NCBI RefSeq assembly: GCF_000686705.1
Contig: NZ_JMLJ01000018.1
Coordinates: 1 to 64,000, forward strand
Length of the DNA stretch: 64,000 nt
Source: Clostridium hydrogeniformans DSM 21757
GTDB taxonomy: Bacteria; Bacillota; Clostridia; Clostridiales; Clostridiaceae
Direction: 5' to 3'
The notes under the pieces were generated by a model, which searched no databases, was not told the DNA's origin, and worked only from the letters and a program-made list of their open reading frames with translations. Of this stretch, positions 56,362 through 64,000 are shown piece after piece. Both the position numbers and the translations under genes were made by a program. Position 1 is the stretch's first letter; each line of letters opens with the position of its first letter.

Positions 56362-57385
56362 CTCCTAATACATCAAAGACTGGTAGAGAAGTATTTTCCT
56401 TTAAGGCTTTAAGAAAGTCTATTCTATTAAAATTATAACCATAAGGTGATGTTGGATTGCAGGTAATACAAAGCAATGTTATAGGCTCTAATACTCTTAG
56501 AACACCACCTTTTATTGTTAATTTACTCAAGGTTTCTCGTTTTATAAATAGCTTAGTCCCATCATCAGCTATAATGGTTACATTTCTCACATTACATTCT
56601 TTTATCAAGTCATTTAGGAGCATATCTGATATTACACCTTTTACATAAATATAGGATATGGAAGAGTCAAAGTTATCTATTATTTTTTTAGAGGCATCTA
56701 ATGATGTTCTTACATCTAAGTGCTTAAAGTCTTTGTTTTTATAGATTAAAGTTACTCTATGACAAGAGTTAAAGGATTTACAAAGGGTGAATATATTTTC
56801 ATCTTCCACTTTACTTATGGATAGAAGTTCTGCCCCAAAAATTGTTCTATTAACAACTTTGTTCATGTCTCTATCTAAGGAAGCACCTGTAGATAAAATT
56901 GTGGCCTCAGTTATTGTTGGAGAGGCAAAGGTTTTTCTATTTAGAGCACCATCTACAATAGTTAAAGAGGCACCAATATCTCTTAGTCTTAGGCATATTT
57001 CATTCATTTGACTATTTAATGAAGGACCACCAAGATCTACATAGCCGTCGCTTAATGCTCTAAGTATTATTACTTCTCCCATTGAGGTATGAATACCGGT
57101 TGTTAATAAAATTTCCCTTGTAATATCACCATAATTTAAGCACTGTCTTGATGTTGCAATAAGACTACCACAGGGTACATAAATTCTAGGTTTTGAGGTG
57201 TTTGTTACTACATCAACATCCTCACCATCACGGCCAATTGAAGTAAGACCAAGAGGAAGTTTGTCTTTTCCTAGATTATTTATAATATAATTAAGCACTG
57301 TAGTCTTACCAACATTTTTATCCATACCTATTATTGATAAAAGAGAATATTCTTTTATAAGATTAATAAGAGGTTTATTTTTCAT
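56354..57385 (-). CDS. kamB: KamB, P-loop subunit of the aminomutase reactivation system
   Basis: 343-aa protein with an N-terminal P-loop LSIIGMDKNVGKTTVLNYII and GREGED-like switch (SIGRDGEDVDVV). It is found with KamC in lysine-fermentation clusters, and by analogy with other B12 enzyme chaperones is thought to help exchange damaged cobalamin. The mechanism is not established here. AGGAG precedes ATG 57385. It follows kamA by 228 bp containing a strong hairpin. Confidence 0.77.
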   Translation of the reverse strand: MKNKPLINLIKEYSLLSIIGMDKNVGKTTVLNYIINNLGKDKLPLGLTSIGRDGEDVDVVTNTSKPRIYVPCGSLIATSRQCLNYGDITREILLTTGIHTSMGEVIILRALSDGYVDLGGPSLNSQMNEICLRLRDIGASLTIVDGALNRKTFASPTITEATILSTGASLDRDMNKVVNRTIFGAELLSISKVEDENIFTLCKSFNSCHRVTLIYKNKDFKHLDVRTSLDASKKIIDNFDSSISYIYVKGVISDMLLNDLIKECNVRNVTIIADDGTKLFIKRETLSKLTIKGGVLRVLEPITLLCITCNPTSPYGYNFNRIDFLKALKENTSLPVFDVLGGD

Positions 57386-57462
57386 TTAAATTCTCCTAAA
57401 TAAAACTAAACTTAATTCAGTAGCCTTTTAATTCTAGCTGAATTATCACTAAATTAATCCTA

Positions 57463-57510
57463 GGATTTTACAATCCTCATATCTAGTAAGGATATTAGGA
57501 TTGTAAAACC
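57463..57510 (-). other. hairpin between kamA and kamB
   Basis: On the minus strand a 12-bp stem TTTTACAATCCT/AGGATTGTAAAA extended by GG/CC past a bulge, with an inner ATATC/GATAT stem (57463-57510). There is no T tract after it, so it is probably an mRNA stability or processing site rather than a terminator. Confidence 0.65.
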
Positions 57511-57613
57511 TTTGGACTTATAATTAATAAGTTAAAAAATATTTATAATACAAACTTAGCATCCACTATTAAATATATAACTTTAATTCCCCACAAATTA
57601 AAATCAAAAATTA

Positions 57614-58864
57614 TTAGTGTTGATTTCTTTCTTTTCTAGCTAGTCCCTCAGGCTCTAAGGACATCCTATCCCCTTGAGCAAGACTTGCAACACCAGTATA
57701 TTTATATTCTTTCTTTCCAGTACAAACTTCACAATGGCATTCACTATGATATTCATCTGGCTCCATATAAGTAGTTATAACCCCTTCAAAGTTTCTAAGG
57801 ATTACTTTGTTATGACTTTGAGATATAACGTAGTTAGGCATAACAGGAGTTTTTCCGCCTCCACCAGGAGCATCTACAACAAATGTTGGAACGCAATATC
57901 CAGATGTATGACCTCTTAATCCTTCTATTATTTCAATACCCTTAGCTACTGGAGTTCTAAAATGCTCAAGGCCCATAGAAAGATCACATTGATATATATA
58001 ATAAGGACGAACTCTTATTTTAACTAATCCATGAACTAACTCCCTCATTATATGAACACAGTCATTAACTCCTTTTAATAAAACTGATTGATTTCCAAGA
58101 GGAATACCTGCATTTGCCATCTTTTCACAAGCAGCTTTAGCTTCAGCTGTTATCTCATTAGGATGGTTAAAGTGAGTATTAAGCCATATTGGATGATATT
58201 TTTTTAGCATATCCACCAATCCATCAGTTATTCTTTGAGGTAGAACTACAGGAATTCTAGAACCTATTCTTATTATTTCAACATGAGGAATCTCACGAAG
58301 TTTACTTACTATATATTCAAGCTTTTCGTCAGATACTAAAAGAGCATCTCCGCCAGATAAAAGAACGTCTCTAACCTGAGGAGTATTTCTAATATACTCA
58401 ATTGCTTTATCTATTTGAGATATAGGTAGTGAGGTATCATGTTGACCAGCAAATCTTCTTCTTGTACAGTGTCTACAATACATAGAGCATTGATCAGTTA
58501 TAAGAAGTAGGACTCTGTCTGGATATCTATGAGTAAGTCCTGGTACAGGTGAATCCTCATCTTCATGTAATGGATCCTCAAGATCTGCACAAGATTTATG
58601 AAGTTCCATACCAGTTGGTATTGCTTGTTTTCTTATAGGGTCATTAGGATCATTAGGGTCAATTAAGGATAAGTAGTAAGGAGTAATAGACATTCTTAGA
58701 GTTCCTAGAACATTTTTAACTCCTTCCTCTTCTTCTTCAGTTAAGGGTATATATTTTTTTAGTTCTTCTAAGGTCTCTATTCTATTCTTAAGCTGCCATT
58801 TCCAGTCATTCCACTGTTCATCAGTAACATCTTTAAATAATTCAAAGCGCCTATTAACTTTCAT
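57614..58864 (-). CDS. kamA: Lysine 2,3-aminomutase
   Basis: 416-aa radical SAM enzyme that converts L-lysine to L-beta-lysine using a [4Fe-4S] cluster, SAM and PLP. The cluster motif CSMYCRHC uses Cys126, Cys130 and Cys133; the PLP lysine lies in [15 protein letters not shown]-terminal zinc-type cysteine set (CHCEVC) is present. The sequence closely follows the well-studied Clostridium subterminale enzyme ([25 protein letters not shown]-type [10 protein letters not shown]). First step of the pathway encoded by this operon. Confidence 0.97.
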   Translation of the reverse strand: MKVNRRFELFKDVTDEQWNDWKWQLKNRIETLEELKKYIPLTEEEEEGVKNVLGTLRMSITPYYLSLIDPNDPNDPIRKQAIPTGMELHKSCADLEDPLHEDEDSPVPGLTHRYPDRVLLLITDQCSMYCRHCTRRRFAGQHDTSLPISQIDKAIEYIRNTPQVRDVLLSGGDALLVSDEKLEYIVSKLREIPHVEIIRIGSRIPVVLPQRITDGLVDMLKKYHPIWLNTHFNHPNEITAEAKAACEKMANAGIPLGNQSVLLKGVNDCVHIMRELVHGLVKIRVRPYYIYQCDLSMGLEHFRTPVAKGIEIIEGLRGHTSGYCVPTFVVDAPGGGGKTPVMPNYVISQSHNKVILRNFEGVITTYMEPDEYHSECHCEVCTGKKEYKYTGVASLAQGDRMSLEPEGLARKERNQH

Positions 58865-58935
58865 TTAGTATTTACCCCCTAGTAATCTGTAAGTATGATA
58901 TAATTTTATTGGTGAATTTTTTTAACATTTAACTT

Positions 58936-58966
58936 CTCCTCTAACTGCTATATGTGGTTAGAGGAG
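58936..58966. other. hairpin between kdd and kamA, terminator-like only on the plus strand
   Basis: CTCCTCTAAC/GTTAGAGGAG (58936-58945, 58957-58966) with an 11-nt loop. T run TTTTT follows on the plus strand (58967-58971), where no gene needs it. In the direction of the operon it is a strong hairpin without a U tract, so it may be a processing or stability element, or stop antisense transcription. Confidence 0.65.
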
Positions 58967-59061
58967 TTTTTCTAGTCCCCTTAGATATAAATATATTTTT
59001 TATTAAAGATACTACATATAGTTCCCCTATAATGTACTTACTGTAGTATCTTAACTAGAAC

Positions 59062-60096
59062 TTATATATATAATTTTTCAAAGATTTCTCTTAAAGTAGC
59101 GCTTTCACGAAGCTCAGAAAGAGTTATTTCAGCATGATCTTTAGTGTATCCATTTCCAACTATCATAGTTACATCTTTACCTACACCTTCAGCACCAAGA
59201 GCTGCCTTAGTAAAGCTTGTGGCCATAGAGAAGAAATAAACTATTCCATCATCTTTAACAGGTAGGATACAAGACATTTCAGTGTTTGGTATATTTACGC
59301 AGCTTATAGATATATCTACTTCACGTCCACAGTTTGCATCTAAAGTTTTAGTTAATACATCTATTGGTTTTCCAGCATCACTTATTATAGCTTCATGGCA
59401 AAGACCCCACTCTTTAAGACTTTTAGCTTGAGCTTCCTTTCTAACCATTGCTATAACACGACCTGTAGGTCCAACTCTTTTCATAGCTTCATAGCAACAT
59501 AACATTCCAGACTTTCCAGCAGCACCAAGAATTAATACACTTTGGCCAGGCTTTACAAGTTTAGCAGTTTGAGCAGGAGCACCAGCTACGTCTAAAGCTG
59601 CTAAAGCTAATGTTTCAGACATATCACTTGGAAGTTTTGCATAGATTCCGCTTTCAAATAATATAGCCTTAGCTTTAACTTCAACTCTATCTATGTCTTT
59701 CTTAACATCTAAGATTTCCTCTATTTTAAGTGGAGTTAATGATAAAGAAACTAAAGAAGCTATTTTATCGCCAACCTTTAAATCTCTATCCTTTAAGTCT
59801 TCTCCTATTTCGCATACAGTACCTATAAACATTCCACCGGAGCCTGTTACAGGGTTTTGCATTTTACCGCGCTCATTTACAATAGCCATTATCTTTTCTT
59901 TTATTTTTGTTATATCTCCATTAGCCTCTTCTTCTATTTGAGTAAAGGAAGCAGAGTCTATATTAAGAGCATGTACATCAACTAATATCTCATTAGAGAA
60001 TATCTCCATTTTATTGTCTATTTTATAAGCAGCTTGAGTTAAAACTCCTTGTGGTTCTAAAACTCTATGAGTTCCGTATTTACATCCTTTTGCCAT
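59062..60096 (-). CDS. kdd: L-erythro-3,5-diaminohexanoate dehydrogenase
   Basis: 344-aa NAD-dependent enzyme that oxidatively deaminates 3,5-diaminohexanoate to 5-amino-3-oxohexanoate. N-terminus MAKGCKYGTHRVLEPQGVLT and the dinucleotide-binding motif SVLILGAAGKSGMLCCYEAM are typical of the family. The context between the CoA transferase and kamA supports the call. GGGGG precedes ATG 60096. Confidence 0.94.
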   Translation of the reverse strand: MAKGCKYGTHRVLEPQGVLTQAAYKIDNKMEIFSNEILVDVHALNIDSASFTQIEEEANGDITKIKEKIMAIVNERGKMQNPVTGSGGMFIGTVCEIGEDLKDRDLKVGDKIASLVSLSLTPLKIEEILDVKKDIDRVEVKAKAILFESGIYAKLPSDMSETLALAALDVAGAPAQTAKLVKPGQSVLILGAAGKSGMLCCYEAMKRVGPTGRVIAMVRKEAQAKSLKEWGLCHEAIISDAGKPIDVLTKTLDANCGREVDISISCVNIPNTEMSCILPVKDDGIVYFFSMATSFTKAALGAEGVGKDVTMIVGNGYTKDHAEITLSELRESATLREIFEKLYI

Positions 60097-60130
60097 TATT
60101 TTATCCCCCTCTAAAGTATTTATTTAATTC

Positions 60131-60796
60131 TTAGATATCCATGGTTTTTATTCCATCAGGTATAATTAGCTTAGCTTCAGTTAGAGATTGAATCTCTTCT
60201 ATAGAAGATTCTTTGTGTATTTCACGAAGAACTAAACCTTCTCTAGTTACTTCCATGACTCCAAGCTCTGTAACTATTAAGTGCACTGCATTCTTAGCTG
60301 TTAAAGGAAGAGTGCATTTTTTTAATATTTTTATTTGACCTTTACCAGTATGCTGCATTGCTACAATAACTCTTTTTGCCCCAGTAACTAAATCCATAGC
60401 TCCTCCCATACCAGGAACCATTTTTCCAGGTATAATCCAGTTGGCAAGGTTGCCTTCCTCATCTACTTGAAGAGCACCAAGAACAGTCACGTCTACATGA
60501 CCACCTCTTATTAAAGAAAATGAAGTTATACTATCAAAGAAAGCACCTTTTTTAGTTATGGATACATACTGACCTCCAGCATTTACTATGTCTATATTCT
60601 CTTCACCTTTATTAGGGGAAGGTCCCATACCTACCATTCCATTTTCAGATTGAAGAAATATTTCCATATTTTCTGGGAGAAAATTTGCAACCATAGTTGG
60701 AAGCCCAACTCCTAGGTTTACAAGCTGACCATCTTTAAGTTCCTTAGCAACTCTTTTAGCTATGATTTCTTTTATAAGCTTAGAATCATTAATCAT
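60131..60796 (-). CDS. atoA: CoA transferase subunit B (AtoA-like, butyrate-acetoacetate type)
   Basis: 221-aa beta subunit of a family I CoA transferase with the catalytic glutamate in [12 protein letters not shown] (Glu51). In lysine fermentation it would transfer CoA from butyryl-CoA to acetoacetate. GGAGG precedes ATG 60796, which lies inside the end of the alpha-subunit gene. Confidence 0.92.
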   Translation of the reverse strand: MINDSKLIKEIIAKRVAKELKDGQLVNLGVGLPTMVANFLPENMEIFLQSENGMVGMGPSPNKGEENIDIVNAGGQYVSITKKGAFFDSITSFSLIRGGHVDVTVLGALQVDEEGNLANWIIPGKMVPGMGGAMDLVTGAKRVIVAMQHTGKGQIKILKKCTLPLTAKNAVHLIVTELGVMEVTREGLVLREIHKESSIEEIQSLTEAKLIIPDGIKTMDI

Positions 60797-61451
60797 TGCA
60801 CTTATCCTCCTTAAAGATATAATCTACAATAACTCCAGGAGTGTGAATAAGATCAGGGTCTATTTCACCACATCTAACTAAGGTTTCAGACTCAACTATA
60901 ACTAAGTCTCCGGCTAAAGCCATGGATGTATTGAAGTTTTTTGTAGTGCCCTTATATAAAACATTTCCAAAGTCATCTACAATACTTCCCTTTATTAAGG
61001 CGAGGTCAGCCTTAATTGGCATTTCAAGAAGATACTCTCTATTATTCACTGTTATAGTATCCTTACCATCTGCCACAATTGTTCCCACACCAGTTGGAGT
61101 TAATATTCCACCAAGGCCAGCTCCGGCAGCTCTGATTTTTTCAGCTAAAGATCCTTGAGGAATTAATTCAGCTTCAAGTTTACCTTCATTCATAAGTCTT
61201 CCAGTTTCAGCATTACCACCTATATATGAAGCAACTATTTTTTTAACTTGACCATTAGCTAAAAGTTTGCCAACTCCTTGATTTTCAAAGCATGTATCAT
61301 TGCCTATTATAGTTAAGTTTTTAACATTCTTTTCAACTAAAGCATCAATAAGTTTAAGTGGGGACCCATTACCAAGAAATCCACCAATCATTATGGTCAT
61401 GTCATCTTTAAATAAAGATTTGATTTCCTCTAAGGTTTTAACTTTGTTCAT
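60789..61451 (-). CDS. atoD: CoA transferase subunit A (AtoD-like)
   Basis: 220-aa alpha subunit: [20 protein letters not shown] and [20 protein letters not shown], the standard CoA-transferase alpha pattern. It overlaps atoA by 8 bp and follows kce by 5 bp, so the two subunits and the cleavage enzyme are co-made. Confidence 0.92.
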   Translation of the reverse strand: MNKVKTLEEIKSLFKDDMTIMIGGFLGNGSPLKLIDALVEKNVKNLTIIGNDTCFENQGVGKLLANGQVKKIVASYIGGNAETGRLMNEGKLEAELIPQGSLAEKIRAAGAGLGGILTPTGVGTIVADGKDTITVNNREYLLEMPIKADLALIKGSIVDDFGNVLYKGTTKNFNTSMALAGDLVIVESETLVRCGEIDPDLIHTPGVIVDYIFKEDKCND

Positions 61452-61456
61452 GATAT

Positions 61457-62281
61457 TTACACCCCTTTTAAACCTAAAATTTCTCTTGCTTCTTTAGGAG
61501 ATGCTATTTCACGTCCAAGTTCCTTAGATATTCTTACTACCTTCTCAACAAGTTCTGAGTTTGAGCTTGCAAGTTTACCTTTAGATGTGTAAACGTTATC
61601 TTCAAAACCAACCCTAACATGTCCACCAAGAACTATTGATACAGCAGCCATTGGGAATTCAGCCCTACCTATACCAGATACAGTAAAGGTGCTATCACAA
61701 GGAATGCTATGAGCCATAAAGGTTAAATCAAAAGGTGTAGCAGAAATACCACCATTAACACCCATAACAAAATTAAAATGCATTGGGCTTTTTATATAGC
61801 CTTTTTTATTTAGTCTTATTGCGCTATCAATCATACCTTTGTCGAAGACTTCTACCTCAGGTTTTATATTTAGCTCTATCATCTTCTCACCAAAATACTT
61901 TATAGTATTTTCAGTATTTACAAAGATATCATCTCCACCAAAGTTACATGTTCCACAATCTAGGGTAGCCATTTCAGGATTTAAATATATAGGCTGAAGT
62001 CTTTCTTCATCAGACATACCAACAGCACCGCCAGTAGAAGGCTGTATTATAACATCAGCACATCTTTCTTTTATTGCGTCTATACATTCTTTAAATCTTT
62101 CTTTACTCTGAGTTGGAGTACCATCATCTTCTCTAACATGAAGGTGGATTATACTAGCCCCAGCTTTATAACAAGCTTCAGCTTCCTTTGCTATTTCGTC
62201 TACAGTGTAAGGTACATTTGGATTATGCTCCTTTGTAACCTCAGCACCACAAATTGCAGCTGTAATTATAAGCTTTTCCAT
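61457..62281 (-). CDS. kce: 3-keto-5-aminohexanoate cleavage enzyme
   Basis: 274-aa BKACE (DUF849) family enzyme that reacts 5-amino-3-oxohexanoate with acetyl-CoA to give acetoacetate and 3-aminobutyryl-CoA. The zinc-binding motif ASIIHLHVREDDGTPTQ with two histidines and the conserved LNPEMATLDCGTCNFGGDDI segment are present. GGAGG precedes ATG 62281. Second gene of the operon. Confidence 0.95.
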   Translation of the reverse strand: MEKLIITAAICGAEVTKEHNPNVPYTVDEIAKEAEACYKAGASIIHLHVREDDGTPTQSKERFKECIDAIKERCADVIIQPSTGGAVGMSDEERLQPIYLNPEMATLDCGTCNFGGDDIFVNTENTIKYFGEKMIELNIKPEVEVFDKGMIDSAIRLNKKGYIKSPMHFNFVMGVNGGISATPFDLTFMAHSIPCDSTFTVSGIGRAEFPMAAVSIVLGGHVRVGFEDNVYTSKGKLASSNSELVEKVVRISKELGREIASPKEAREILGLKGV

Positions 62282-62298
62282 TAAAAAAACCTCCGTAT

Positions 62299-62685
62299 TT
62301 ACTTATTATTTCTTTGCTTATTCTTAGGAACTACGCAGGTTCCTATAGCCTTACAAACAACTATAGGTTCTTCCAGTACATCACAAGCTGAATCATTTAA
62401 GTCTGGTCTTGGAACTATAACTTTTCTAGCTTCGAATTTCATTTTTCTAGAAGAATTACCTTCTTCTATGATTTCTCCAACAGCTTCTATATAGTCTCCA
62501 GCATATACAGGAGCAAGAAACTCAACTTGTTCATAGGCTCTAAATAAACCCTCATCTCCATCTCTTAGTATAAGAAGCTCCGTAGCCACATCTCCAAATA
62601 GTTGAAGCATTCTTGCTCCATCTACTAAATTACCTCCATAATGGGCATCATGAGCACTCATTCTAAGTCTTATTAATGACTTCAT
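62299..62685 (-). CDS. kal: 3-aminobutyryl-CoA ammonia-lyase
   Basis: 128-aa hot-dog-fold enzyme that removes ammonia from 3-aminobutyryl-CoA to give crotonyl-CoA. Features: [40 protein letters not shown]. First gene of the operon, about 65 nt after the riboswitch terminator, with GAGGGGG before ATG 62685. Confidence 0.92.
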   Translation of the reverse strand: MKSLIRLRMSAHDAHYGGNLVDGARMLQLFGDVATELLILRDGDEGLFRAYEQVEFLAPVYAGDYIEAVGEIIEEGNSSRKMKFEARKVIVPRPDLNDSACDVLEEPIVVCKAIGTCVVPKNKQRNNK

Positions 62686-62751
62686 ATATATCCCCCTCTC
62701 CTTAATAAAATATAAACACTATATAATTTTATAAATAAAAATAATGTAAAT

Positions 62752-63007
62752 AAAAAGAGCACTGAATTTTTCAGTGCTCTAGATAACAAATATAGTATTT
62801 CTATCTATGCAATGAAAAAGTGTTTCATCACATAAATAGCGCTCCATGGAAATCATGGCAAGAGTAAAACTTTTGTATCTCACTCCCAAGATTTATTATA
62901 AGAACATAATAAATCTTTCGGCAAATAAGAAATTCATTAAAAATATTGAAGGTTCTTCTCCTTAACACTTTTTAACTACCAGCTTACTTGCTCCTCTATT
63001 TATGGTC
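62752..63007 (-). promoter_or_regulatory. Lysine (L-box) riboswitch with intrinsic terminator, upstream of the lysine-fermentation operon
   Basis: Read on the minus strand: P1 5' strand CATAAATAG (63004-62996), GAGGAGCAAG, AAGGAGAAG, GCCGAAAG, TTGGGAGTGAG, GAGCGC and P1 3' strand CTATTTATG (62839-62831). These are the conserved blocks of the lysine aptamer in order. A terminator follows, AGAGCACTGAA/TTCAGTGCTCT (62756-62780) plus TTTTT. CATAGATAG near 62810 can pair with the P1 3' strand, giving an alternative fold. Normal L-boxes repress on lysine; a catabolic operon would need the opposite. The polarity cannot be settled by eye. Confidence 0.92.
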
Positions 63008-63042
63008 TATAAATTTTAAATTATTTTAATTTTCATAATATT

Positions 63043-63071
63043 ATTATATTATTCTAGGAATTAAATGTCAA
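63043..63071 (-). promoter_or_regulatory. promoter of the lysine-fermentation operon
   Basis: Minus strand perfect TTGACA (63066-63071), 17-bp spacer and TATAAT (63043-63048), 36 bp before the riboswitch P1 stem. A very strong sigma-A-type promoter, so control must act after initiation, consistent with the riboswitch, unless the divergent LysR protein represses it. Confidence 0.88.
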
Positions 63072-63282
63072 TCAGTTAATATTTATTTTTAATACATTTC
63101 AAATAAAGTAAATCTTATATCTATATTAAAAGTTTACTTTAGATAAGTTTCACTGAAATACTGAAATGGTGATAAGGTATCTTCATGCTATTATAAGTCA
63201 TTGAGATTAGGGGAGAGATTTTAAGGGCATGATCTTAAATACTAAAATAAAAGGGTATCAGCATTAATAGTTATAGATTTAT

Positions 63283-63318
63283 ATAACCAATTATATGGCT
63301 ATGTTTGTAATTGGTTAT
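63283..63318. promoter_or_regulatory. dyad upstream of the LysR-family gene, candidate operator
   Basis: Inverted repeat ATAACCAATTA/TAATTGGTTAT (63283-63293, 63308-63318) overlaps the likely promoter of the LysR gene (TATAAT near 63322-63327). LysR proteins commonly bind such interrupted dyads and autoregulate. The stretch between here and the kam promoter (63072-63282) holds no ORF. Confidence 0.55.
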
Positions 63319-63396
63319 TGTATAATATAATGAGTACTAAAGAACAAATTATAATCTTCTTACTGGTTAGTCATAAAATTTATGGGGGTAATAGCT

Positions 63397-64000
63397 ATGG
63401 ATTCAAGAGATTGGCTTATTTTAAATATAATAGATGAGGAACGAAGTTTAACTAAAACAGCAGAGCGTCTTTTTATTTCTCAGCCTTCTTTAACATATCG
63501 TCTTAATAAACTAGAAAAAGAATTCGATGTAGTTTTATTAAATCGTTATTCAAATGGAGTGTCATTTACTCCTCAGGGAGAATACATACTTAGTTATGCT
63601 AAAGAGATGTTAGAAAGATTAAATAGTGTTAAAATTCATGTTCAAAATATGAGTGAGTCCATATCAGGTACTGTAAGAATAGGTATTAGTACAGTTTTTG
63701 CAAAATATAGACTAGCTCCTATATTAAAGGGATATAAAGATAGGTTTCCTAATGTGAATATAGTCTTGAAAACAGGATCAAGTACTTTAGAGTTACCTGA
63801 AATGCTTGAAGATAACAGTGTTGATTTTATTATAAGAAGAGGAGATATGAATTGGAGTGAGAAAAAACATGTTATTTTAGAAGAACCTAGTGGAATCATT
63901 TCATTAAAACCAATTGATTTTGATAATTTGCATCTGAATCCTTGGATCCAAGATAAGGCAACTGTTATTACTAAAGCTGATAAAGATTTTTATCATTGGT
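63397..64000 (+). CDS. LysR family transcriptional regulator (3' end beyond window)
   Basis: Open from ATG 63397 to the window edge (201 codons seen). N-terminal winged helix-turn-helix: LTKTAERLFISQPSLTYRLN and KLEKEFDVVLLNRYSNGVSF, followed by the linker helix and the start of the substrate-binding domain (VRIGISTVFAKYRLAPILKG). Ribosome site GGGGG before the ATG. It is divergent from the lysine-fermentation operon and may regulate it, but the inducer is unknown. Arg codons include four CGN of about eleven, unlike the AGA-dominated neighbours. Confidence 0.9.
   Translation, partial: MDSRDWLILNIIDEERSLTKTAERLFISQPSLTYRLNKLEKEFDVVLLNRYSNGVSFTPQGEYILSYAKEMLERLNSVKIHVQNMSESISGTVRIGISTVFAKYRLAPILKGYKDRFPNVNIVLKTGSSTLELPEMLEDNSVDFIIRRGDMNWSEKKHVILEEPSGIISLKPIDFDNLHLNPWIQDKATVITKADKDFYHW

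Overview
The window is a chromosomal replication-origin region of a low-G+C, endospore-forming, anaerobic Firmicute, most likely Clostridium sensu stricto. I cannot name the species. The reasons are the very A+T-rich sequence, the dnaA-dnaN-yaaA-recF-remB-gyrB-gyrA-rrn block, the sporulation-linked yyaC gene, S-box and lysine riboswitches, a SufCBDSU operon and a complete clostridial lysine-fermentation operon.

Left arm (1-9.5 kb, minus strand): the 5' end of a 16S rRNA gene with its promoter, then gyrA, gyrB, remB, recF, the S4 protein yaaA, dnaN and dnaA. All point away from the origin. The origin is bipartite: DnaA boxes lie upstream of dnaA (about 9.57-9.88 kb) and between dnaA and dnaN (about 7.88-8.10 kb). 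The latter part carries a textbook DnaA-trio next to a short GC run and a DnaA box.

Right arm (10-40.7 kb, mostly plus strand): rpmH-rnpA-yidD-yidC-khpB; an ECF sigma factor with its DUF4179 partner; mnmE-mnmG-rsmG-noc; a 1.5-kb gene-free stretch; soj-parB with three parS-like sites; and DUF4446. Next come a YkuS-like gene, a minus-strand yyaC and a lysE/nifS-like pair, DUF3343-mscS-DUF951, rpsF-ssb-rpsR, and mazG-like-yybS-gdpP-rplI-lon-like. After these lie dnaB, a LUD-domain gene and two YitT paralogues. This is the usual clostridial origin-proximal order.

40.8-52.3 kb: a minus-strand metNIQ methionine ABC transporter preceded by two complete promoter/S-box/terminator modules in tandem; the plus-strand sufCBDSU iron-sulfur operon; a TraX-like membrane protein; a minus-strand SpoVB/MurJ-like flippase; and a 48-residue orphan ORF.

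52.5-63.1 kb (minus strand): kal-kce-atoD-atoA-kdd-kamA-kamB-kamC-kamD-kamE. Together these convert lysine via beta-lysine and 3,5-diaminohexanoate to acetoacetate and crotonyl-CoA, and handle CoA transfer to acetoacetate. The operon has a consensus promoter followed by a lysine (L-box) riboswitch and an intrinsic terminator, and several strong internal hairpins. A divergent LysR-family regulator gene runs off the right end.

The observations most worth following are the lysine riboswitch in front of a lysine-catabolic operon (switch polarity unresolved), the tandem S-box modules, the DnaA-trio, a parS site inside a 38-bp palindrome, genes whose ribosome-binding sites lie in terminator hairpins (ykuS, yyaC) or are separated from the start by a hairpin (soj), and a likely non-standard start codon in kamC.
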